Part shown: piece after piece, positions 56,301-64,000 of the stretch | Layout of the letters: every line of letters starts with the position of its first letter | Position numbering within the stretch: the first letter of the stretch is position 1 | NCBI GenBank assembly: GCA_018806985.1 | Contig: JADANN010000411.1 | Coordinates: 25,897 to 89,896 of the forward strand | DNA from: Angiostrongylus vasorum | Lineage: Eukaryota; Nematoda; Chromadorea; Rhabditida; Metastrongylidae | Direction of reading: 5' to 3' | DNA length: 64,000 nucleotides | Made by a program: the position numbers and the translations under genes | The notes under the pieces: model-generated | What the model saw: the letters and a program-made list of their open reading frames with translations, nothing else | The model's database searches: none | What the model was told of the DNA's origin: nothing

Positions 56301-57287
56301 CGAATGAGAACTGAGGAGCATCAATTCTGCTGACGGGTGGTATCATCAATGGCAAAGGTCGATGAGAACTAGCTGAGAGACAGGCGAAACGAAAGGACCC
56401 GCATGGTGTGGTGGTGAGCGCGTTACTCCCCGAAAAGGACAATAGCGCGTTCGTTCCCCACCATAGGCACCTGCGGTCCCAGAGTTTTGCAAATATCTCA
56501 ACTTCATGAAAGATTATACTTTCGCAACTATACCCTGCCGTCGAAAAAGAGTAGGCAGTAAAGTGAAATAGTTAAAATTGTGATTGTAACTGCAGCCTCA
56601 GCTTAACTGGGTTCAATGCCGATTTGGGCTCCCCAGATCAATCCCGCTGACGGGTGATTGCTGATGGCAAAAGATCAATAGAACTAGCTGAGAGACAGGC
56701 GAAACGAAAGGACCCGCATGGTGTGGTGGTGAGCGCGCTACTCCCCGGAAAGGACAATAGCGCGTTCGTTTCCCCACCATAGGCACCTGCGGTCAGAGTT
56801 TTGCAAATATCTCCAGCTTCGTTGAAGGAATGAGCACTGTTTATTTTTACTGTCGTTTCAAGCATTTCGATACCCGCATAGTTTGCTGGGCTATGCACGT
56901 GGAGGCTGGGTATGCGCACCAGTAGCTTGCCAGGTTGCTCCCATGCAGTGGATATGGAGCTTATTCGTTATTTGGGGGCGACTCTTAACCGCCCTCCCAT
57001 ATAGCTTCCCTGTCACTTGATTGCGGGCTTTTGGCCGAATTGACGGGTAGGAATACAATCAGCATGAACTAGAACGCACCCACCCATGCGTGCATGAATA
57101 CGCCTCGCAAATACGAGAAAGTATGTGCCAAGTCGGCGCAGCGAAGCAGAGAGTCGCTACCCTGGATCCACCTGCGTCTCAGGGAAGAAAAGGTGGCTCC
57201 TGGTCTGCGATTAACCCCTATCCGCCACCTGACGCCCACGTAGCCTTGTGACTAACGTCGGGATCCCTCGCATAGGGAGATCCGTGG
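53357..57287 (-). mobile_element. RTE family A LINE, full length, with SINE2 dimer in its 5' UTR
   Basis: The 5' UTR is split (57287-56835 and 56330-56100), the endonuclease spans 55440-56324, linker and RT 54450-55415, palm and C-terminus 53400-54420, and the GTCCCGTTGATC 3' terminal segment is at 53380. The palm box is F-A-D-G (54180-54191). The endonuclease has IEIFNAKTG in place of GDFNAKIG, and the GVGGIGVLVNTSL strand is kept. Defective in both enzymes. Excluding the nested repeat the length is about 3.4 kb, like the 16752-20145 copy. Confidence 0.85.
56330..56830 (+). repeat. SINE2 tandem dimer (315-bp period)
   Basis: GCATGGTGTGGTGGTGAGCG occurs at 56401 and 56716. Between lie CACCTGCGGTC, GCAAATATCTC, ATACCCTGCC, GCCTCAGCTTAACTGGGTTC, GCTGACGGGTGATTGCTGATG and AGACAGGCGAAACG. 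The tRNA-like part holds GAGCGCGTTACTCCCC and ATAGCGCGTTCGTTCCCC, which can also pair as a hairpin. One and a half units are present inside the RTE-A 5' UTR. Confidence 0.7.
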
Positions 57288-57473
57288 AACCCCGACATTA
57301 TCGGTACATAATTGTCAATTATTATGTAATCTGTATGTCTTTTTAATCTAGTAAACCGTCCTAATAAATACTTTGTCGCTCTCCATAAGTACGCCACAAA
57401 GGTCACTGTTGTCTTAGCAATTCATCTACTTATTATTCTCGCCGAGGCCTCCAGTACGTTATCCGTTGATGTA
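57288..57473. other. Short spacer
   Basis: AT-rich, no feature seen. It lies between the RTE-A 5' end and the mariner. Confidence 0.35.
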
Positions 57474-58710
57474 TTAGGTCGTTGTTCAGAAATTAATAAG
57501 CGTTGAAAATATTTATTGTTTTTGCGACTTTTTCCAATAAAATATTCTGTGCATCTTGTAATTTTACTAGAAAGCTGTTTTTATGCTTTCTTATTAAGTC
57601 TGTGTATTTTTGAAAAAATTGAATTTTTTCACCATTTTTGCAATTTTAGGTTTCAAAACAATTTTCGTTGGGTTTTCTTTATGACTTTAAACTCTGTCGC
57701 AGTAGAGACAGCTCGAGACACTACAGAACTTTGGGGTGGAGGTAGTGTCGGTGAATCAGTAGTGTCTACATAGTCCCAGAAATTCCGATCTGGTGATTTC
57801 GAGCTCGAAGGCCGCAGACGTCCCAATGAACACATCGACGACAGAATGGAAGGCAATCGTGGAAACAAAACATGCGCGAAAGACTGCTCTAGAGCTTGCA
57901 GAACACCTTGGCAGGGCAGGAAAAGTTTCCACCAGTTCACTGGCATAGGAAAGACGAAAAAAGCTCGAGAAGTGGGTGCCTCACGAATTAAAACCACAAT
58001 CCAAAAATCTGAAGTATTGTCTGCTCTTACTTCTGCGCAACAAAAACTACCAGTTTTTGATCGAACTGACTGACGAACGACGAGAAGTGGATTATGTACG
58101 ACAACTGGCGACATTCAGCTCAGTGGTTGAATGGCGGTCAAGCTCCACAAGGACTTCCCAAAGCCGAAAATTGCACCCAAAAACGTTATGGTGAGTGTTT
58201 GGTGGCCTGCGCCCGGATTGATTCATTACAGCTTTTTGAATCCGAGGCGAAATGATTACAGCAGAGACGTTTGGCTAACAAATCGACGAAATGAACCAGT
58301 AAACTCCAACAACAACGACCGGCATTAGTCAACAGAAAAGAACCAACTCTTGTCTACGACAATGCCCTGACTCACGTTGCGGAAAAAAAGCGCTGCAGAA
58401 GTTGAACGAATTGGGTTACGAGATTTAGCTCATCCGCCATATTCAGCAGACTCTCCACCACTGATTTTCACTTCTTCAAGCACCTTGACAACTTCCCTGC
58501 GCGAGAAATGCTTCACCAACCACGTTGACGCAAAAATGCCTAGGAGGAATCACATCGCTTCTAGAATTGCAGAATTTGCGCAACTTGTTTCCTGTTGGTA
58601 AAAGGTGTGTAGATTCAAACGGTTTTTATTTCGACTAATAATGTTTTGTTCGAAGCAAGTTATGACATTTTAAATAATATAGTCAAGACGCTCCGCAATT
58701 TCTGAACCAA
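57474..58710 (+). mobile_element. Mariner-family DNA transposon, defective
   Basis: The ends share GTTCAGAAATT: left at 57488-57500 and inverted at the right (AATTTCTGAAC, 58697-58707), with a TA dinucleotide outside each end (57472-57473 and 58711-58712). The length of 1.24 kb suits the family. The transposase is spread over frames. Pieces are FRSGDFELEGRRRPNE (57783-57840), the VPHELKPQSKN and LLLLRNKN blocks (57970-58060), FPKPKIAPKNVMVSVWWPAPGLIHYSFLNP (58131-58328), and HPPYSADSPPLIF and LREKCFTNHVDA (58377-58601). Catalytic aspartates cannot all be placed because of indels. Hookworm mariners are known, which supports the taxonomic guess. Confidence 0.85.
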
Positions 58711-58712
58711 TA

Positions 58713-58957
58713 TTTGTGTGATACGTTATTTGTCCTCCCCAATACTTTGACTCTCCGCATAGCCTTCTTCCTCATTGCATTGCTATCATAACTTGAGCTC
58801 TCTTAAGCCGACACATGCCTTTTCGTATGGTGGGACGCCTGCATCTCCATTACTGCACAGCTATCTGATGTGTTCTTTGTCACTTTTGTTGACCCGGTTA
58901 TAGTATCAGTTTGTGTTGTTTAAGTATCGTAGCATAATTGTTACTGTACTAATGTAA
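58713..58957. other. No gene recognised
   Basis: Spacer between mariner and repeat R copy 2. Confidence 0.35.
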
Positions 58958-60136
58958 GGTGAATTAAATGTTATTTTTGAGAAAGTAAATAGATGAAAGT
59001 GGAAACGAATGAGTACCTTTTTATACTGGTTAGTTACTCGATTACTTGGATACATAAACGGCCCTTCCTCACTGGTTGTGCGGAATCCTGCACAATCTCC
59101 CACTTTCGGAGTTTTGCTGGTTTAGCCGTTTGGATTTCGCTGGAGACCTGAGGTTATCCTGGCCAAAGTCTGTTCCAGGTCGTCACCACCACAGATAGTC
59201 GTAGCCCATGTGGATCAGATGGGGACTTGCCACCATGCGAGCAGTTTGATACAAGGACCGTGATGGATCCTGGCATTGGTTTACTCTTAGCTGAGCTTAT
59301 TGGTGGAAACGCGGGACTCCTTCTCAGCTTGAGAGACTCTGCCGCGGGATGAATCTCCCTGCTGTGTGTCGCCGCCCTACACACAGGAACACCTCCTAGC
59401 CACGATGAAGCGGTAAACCACTGTGAAGTACTGGTTGTGGATTGTCGTGCTGGTTAGTTATGTATTTAAGTCGTCAATAAAGTTATCGGCCTCCCAAGGG
59501 CCATTGAAGGCAGTTGAAGGGAAGTTGCCAACTGATACAATTACCACGTGTATTTTAAAATCTGATAAAACAATCTGTAAAAAATCGCTGATGTTGTTAT
59601 TATACAACGAATCATTCTGAAGACACCAATACTTCAGTAAGAAAAAGTGCTGGCTTGTAAGTTGTCAATGAAGCCAATCGTTCCGAGGGTTAACTCAGTC
59701 CTGAACCTCTAAAATTCATTAATATGCTGAAATCACAGAGTATAGAACGAGCAATAAGCAAAATTTCCGGAAGGTTCGAGGAGTGGCGTCCTCAGCATGC
59801 GCGTCGTCCAGCTTATCAATAAATATCCAACCCGGCTTTAATTCGTTAAATTCTCAAACGACTCTTCTAAAGAAAAGCACCATGTGAAGAAAAAAGGGCT
59901 AAAGAGACCTCATTACTAATCATCGCTGGAGAGGATTTGCTATGAAATAATACTCTCAAGATGCTATGTACTTAGCAGCTATTCTCAAGAATAGTTTCTA
60001 TTTTTCTTCTATATCAATTTCTCATCTTTGTATGACTGTATGTTTCGGAAATAAGTGTCATATCCGTTTTTCTCAACTTACCTAGCAAATGTCGTAGAAC
60101 GTAAATATTTTGGTCCCATCCCTAAGGAACTTTGAT

Positions 60137-60227
60137 CGCTGTAAACAGTATTGTTATGCAAATCTATTCTTAGAATCTGAACCGCTGTAAACAGTATTGT
60201 TATGCAAACCTATTCTTAGAATCTGAA
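60137..60227 (+). repeat. 46-bp tandem duplication
   Basis: CGCTGTAAACAGTATTGTTA begins at 60137 and again at 60183; the two units differ at very few positions. Confidence 0.85.
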
Positions 60228-61454
60228 CTTGTTGTTTGTTATTACTGTCCAAAAAGTTATCGTGCGTACAATAACAAGATGAGAATGAGGATGCTGGCGA
60301 GAGTAGTCGTCTGCCAGCTGACCATAGGATTTTGAGAGGATGTGGAGAGACAGCCGACGGATGTTTTCGGTGATGGTGCTGGACCTATGCCAAATACTGC
60401 CTTCTCCGGAAAGCATATAAATAGCTTCGTGAATTGTCATCATGGTTCGCGCCTGTCAGGGCTCGTTCGCTTTTTAGATCTGTACCCGTATTGATCTCGT
60501 GTGTCACCAATGTAGATTATCGCAGTTGTTAAGTCATACTGCGTATAGTCAGTACTGTACATTAGACCCATCATATCATTATTGAATGACAGTTACGAAT
60601 TGTACGTTAACTTCGCATCATCGTCACTACGTCACGTTTCGCACCAGCTCAGTGTATCGTCATCATCATCCTGATCCTCATCCTAGTGTCACTGTTCATT
60701 GTTTATCAATTGATCTGCGGTGCGTTGTCAGTAGCGGCGGCTATACTAAAATGCGTTCTGTCTGCAACGCCATCGATGGCATGTACCATTCTCCCACACG
60801 GTACGCCATGCGTACAAGGCCGCTGGGCGGGCCATTTTATGCTGTGTATTCTGTTAAACCGCTATAGGCTTATCAGTTTCCAGCCATTATCATAGTGGCC
60901 GTTGACTCTTAGGCAATGGTGGCACCCATCGATGCTCAAACTTCACGTTGCTTATATAAGCGTTATCCACGACCATCCGCCTGACTGTGTTCCGTAGATG
61001 ACTCATCACTTACTGTCCTCATTGATCCACTAAAATGCACCTCATCGCTATAATATTGAAATCTTAGCTCAGCCGGAAATACTGCCCGTCTGTATCCCTC
61101 TCCGCCTCAGCATACTGTCTCCCTCTCCGCCTCAGCATACAGTCTCCTTCCTCCGCCCTCAGCAAACTGTCTACCCTCCAGCCGCCGCGCCGGTCGTGGA
61201 TAGACGCGACGCGGCATCGCTCACGGCTAACCAACGGTTACTTCTTGGTAATTATTCATTATTACTGTTAATGTAATTGTGTTAATTACTTATTAATGGT
61301 ATAGTAATATTCGAATGCCATTATCTCGTTGTTAGCTTCACTTCACTACTAGCCTTAGCACCTCATAGCTGTTTAACTCACGTGCATTTCTCTCTACCAT
61401 TACTTCTCCATCGTTAGTATTATGTAATTGATGTTGTATTTATGCATTACAAAC

Positions 61455-61477
61455 GGTTTAATTACCCAAAGTTTGAG
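61455..61477 (+). ncRNA. SL1 spliced-leader-like sequence
   Basis: Identical to the 22-nt nematode SL1 leader except for one extra A in the CCCAAG run, and followed by GTA as at a splice donor. The sequence beyond does not look like an SL RNA (no convincing Sm site), and it lies in an LTR-like insertion. A pseudogene, a captured leader or convergence are all possible; a working SL RNA gene is unlikely. Confidence 0.45.
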
Positions 61478-62464
61478 GTATTGCTCTGTGACAACTACGA
61501 AAAAGTCCCGCGTGGCGTCTTCTCACGAAGTCACAGCATTCTGCTAAAAAGCTAGTGAATATTCGGTGCCGAGTACTGACTCGAAGGCCTATTTTCCACT
61601 AGCAGCTACACTATGAAATAAACGAGGAATTCTTCTTTTTGCCTTACTTATAGACCTAGAAAACTCCGGGAAACCCTGAAAAATAACTGGATGATAAGAG
61701 CTGATGTATCAGTACTCGAATATGAACTAAAGAGGTTAACAGTAGATGTAAACCGAGACCTGTTTTGGTGAAGCAACACTTACGGGCTTATCCAGCAAGA
61801 TAAGGTTTTCCTTAGACAAGTTATACTTGTAAAGTATTCCGAAGCCGTTACTTGCATTTGTTCGTAAAACAAATAACGTTGCTGCGCAAATAGCAGCAGT
61901 TCTTACTAAAATAGTTGTCCTAAAAGGTCAGAGAACTTATGAAACCCAGTACTATTGGAAAATATGGCACGCGAATGGTAACTAGTAGAGTCATACGCAA
62001 AGAGAATAAAACCTGCATATATTTCTCTAAAATCCACTGTAGCAAATACAGAAAGAGGATTTTGGTAGCATTTCAGCTTTTGATATGGAAGGAATAGCAG
62101 TATATATGATTTAATATGATCATCTAAACGAGCAATCAATGGATTGTCCGCTAGCTGGAGTGTTTGTCGTGTGACAAACTGGCCTCTTTGGGCGAAGGGT
62201 CGAGGTTATGTGACTGTAAAACAACAATAATCGCAACGAATTCTCACGGAATAGCAAGCTAAGCTGTCTCACATGATTTCTGATGCTTTCGAATGCCATT
62301 ACGGTATTATTATTATTTTTATCATTATTCTTATTATTAACATTGTTGTTATTATTGATTATTAAATATTATTATTAGTTGTTCATGCATTTACTATTAT
62401 TATTATTTATTAATTGATTATTTTGTTTTGTGTTCTTCTGTTCTGTCTTGCTATTCGCCATGCT

Positions 62465-62593
62465 GCTAGCTAACGAAATACCGACTGCTGCAGGGTGGCT
62501 TCTCAGTTGAAGAACAAATTATCATTGACTGATTATCGTATCAACAACAACCGCACTGTGTAAAAGAGCGTCGTCAGGTGTGTTCGCACACTG
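62465..62593. other. Short unassigned stretch
   Basis: Non-repetitive bases between repeat R and the A/T tract. No feature seen. Confidence 0.35.
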
Positions 62594-62659
62594 GAGTATT
62601 ATTATTATTATTAATTATTATTATTGTTATTATTATGACTATTAATTATTTGTATTAAT

Positions 62660-62691
<32 letters not shown>

Positions 62692-63394
62692 TATTATTAT
62701 TAGTTATTATTATTATTATTAATCATTTATTATTTTTATTATCATTATTATTATTAATTATTTATTATTATTAATTATTACTACTATTATTATTATTATT
62801 AATTATTATTAATTACTGTTATTATTTATTATTATTAATTATTATTAATTATTATTATTAATTATTATTATTAATTATTATTATTAATTATCATTATTAA
62901 TTATCATTATTATTAATTATTATCATTATTATTAATTGTTATTATTAATCATTATTATTATTAATTACTATTATTATTAATATTATTTATTATTATTATT
63001 ATTATTAATATTATTTATTATTATTGTTATTATTATTATTATTAATTATTAATTATTAATTATTAATTATTAATTATTAATTATTAATTATTATTTATTA
63101 ATTATTAATTATTAATTATTAATTATTAATTATTAATTATTAATTAACTAATTTATTAATTTATTAATTTATTAATTTATTAATTTATTAATTTATTAAT
63201 TTATTAATTTATTAATTTATTAATTTATTAATTTATTAATTTATTAATTTATTAATTTATTAATTTATTAATTATTAATTATTAATTATTAATTATTAAT
63301 TATTAATTATTAATTAATTATTAATTATTAATTAATTATTAATTAATTATTAATTATTAATTATTAATTAATTACTAATTATTAATTAATAATT

Positions 63395-63426
<32 letters not shown>

Positions 63427-63458
63427 ATTATTATTAATTATTATTATTATTATTATTA

Positions 63459-63517
<59 letters not shown>

Positions 63518-63534
63518 ATTATTATTATTATTAT
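62594..63534. repeat. A/T simple-sequence tract
   Basis: About 940 bases almost free of G and C. Mixed ATT units (62594-63040), TTAATTA units (63040-63145), an ordered 8-bp unit TTTATTAA repeated from about 63148 to 63270, then TTAATTA and ATT units again. No gene. Confidence 0.9.
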
Positions 63535-63850
63535 TACCGGGGAGTAACGCGTTCACCACCACACCATGCGGGTCCTTCGTTTCGCCTGTCTCTCAGCTAG
63601 TTCTAGTCGATCTTTTTTGCCATCAGCAATCACCCGTCAACAGGATTGATCTGGGAGCCCAAATCGGCATTGAACCCAGTTAAGCTGAGGCTGTAGTTAT
63701 AATCGCAATTTTAACCATTTTATTTACTGCCTACGCTTTTTAATGGCAGGGTATATTGGGAAATATAAGAAAGGAAAATGACAATAGCGCGTTCGTTCCC
63801 CACCGCAAACACCTGCGGTCCGGAGTTGTTGCAAATATCTCAGCAATCTT
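63535..63850 (-). repeat. SINE2-like repeat, rearranged
   Basis: On the minus strand 63640-63535 holds the part leading into the head (GACAGGCGAAACGAAGGACC to the GGTGTGGTGGTGAACGCG head). The part at 63780-63850 (ATAGCGCGTTCGTTCCCC, GCAAATATCTCAG) is in plus orientation. The copy is therefore split and partly inverted. Confidence 0.6.
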
Positions 63851-63904
63851 GTGGTTGTACTTCGCATAGTAATAAACACCTGCTATAAAAGTATAAAAGG
63901 CATA

Positions 63905-64000
63905 AAATAAAAAGCTAAATATTATTATTACTGTTTACCACTAACAACAGTGTTATCACTATTGTCAGCACCAATTTGTTTCTTTTTCCTTTCCCCTTCC
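63905..64000 (+). repeat. R2 repeat leader, cut by the window end
   Basis: TTACCACTAACAACAGTGTTATCACTATTGTCAGCACC and the T/C-rich continuation match 11200-11275. Confidence 0.65.

Larger units (their letters stand above)
59969..61610 (+). repeat. LTR-element-like insertion in repeat R
   Basis: CTATG at 59964-59968 and 61611-61615 fits a 5-bp target duplication. The right end matches the right end of 48650-49215. A 46-bp tandem duplication (60137-60227) and a tandem of CTCTCCGCCTCAGCATAC-type units (61098-61175) lie within. Small frames (60586-60867, 60686-60895) have no recognised motif. It contains the SL1-like sequence at 61455-61477. No reverse transcriptase is visible; a solo LTR or a non-autonomous element fits best. 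Confidence 0.5.
58958..62464 (+). repeat. Dispersed repeat R, copy 2, with a 1.6-kb insertion
   Basis: Collinear with 5008-7462. An extra segment (59390-59735) includes a 77-codon-sized region absent from copy 1. The block 59969-61610 is an insertion flanked by CTATG. It lacks the two SINE1 copies and the PLE derivative present in copy 1, so those entered copy 1 after the two copies separated. Confidence 0.75.

Noticed and set aside
57653..58114. 153-codon minus-strand frame
   Set aside because: Antisense to the mariner transposase blocks.

Overview
This is eukaryotic DNA, almost certainly from a strongylid (hookworm-like) nematode. The inference rests on a short-intron secreted collagen-like gene with nematode-type splice sites (introns of about 70-75 nt, TTTCAG-type acceptors), a 22-nt SL1-like spliced-leader sequence, and a repeat content dominated by RTE-type LINEs (endonuclease plus reverse transcriptase), Penelope-like elements (PLEs) with a GIY-YIG endonuclease, and one mariner relative. 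There is no bacterial-style operon structure and nearly every long reading frame belongs to a decayed mobile element.

Host content. The only gene that looks intact is a 160-residue secreted short collagen-like protein at 15786-16342 (two exons). It belongs to a family of four homologous units: unit a (about 14935-16743 and 20160-21430, split by an RTE insertion), unit b (30905-32324 and 34769-34940, split by another RTE), unit c (35410-37690) and the inverted unit d (39240-41971). Units b, c and d carry broken copies. Units c and d lie tail to tail. Homology extends about 0.8-0.9 kb on each side of each gene, so the whole unit was duplicated, not just the coding part.

Mobile elements. RTE family A: 1040-1865(+), 7463-10834(-), 13553-14930(-), 16752-20145(+), 41972-44818(+), 53357-57287(-). 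RTE family B: 1925-4920(+), 32325-34768(+), 46310-48165(-). PLEs: 1-724, 729-1030, 7010-7312, 12606-13110, 26541-26991, 27795-28680 with a tandem second copy to 30540, 40941-41235, 44910-46170, 46877-47353, 48215-48345 and a nearly complete 49445-52500(-). Many PLE ends carry a hammerhead-ribozyme-like motif. Two tRNA-like short repeats (called SINE1 and SINE2 here), a mariner at 57474-58710, a long dispersed repeat (R; 5008-7462 and 58958-62464) and an LTR-like insertion at 59969-61610 fill most of the rest. The right end holds about 0.9 kb of pure A/T simple repeat.

How it fits together. The window reads as a locus where a small collagen-like gene family expanded by segmental duplication and was then invaded repeatedly. 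Nested insertions with recognisable target-site duplications give a relative order: SINE1 into RTE-B, PLE into RTE-B, PLE-derived palindrome into the 5' UTR of collagen unit d, RTE-A into the 3' flank of unit a, and SINE2 into the 5' UTR of an RTE-A. The most unusual items are the compact PLE derivatives that combine inverted arms with a central hammerhead-like ribozyme, and the collagen-like family with a conserved R-x-R-R site just after its triple helix.
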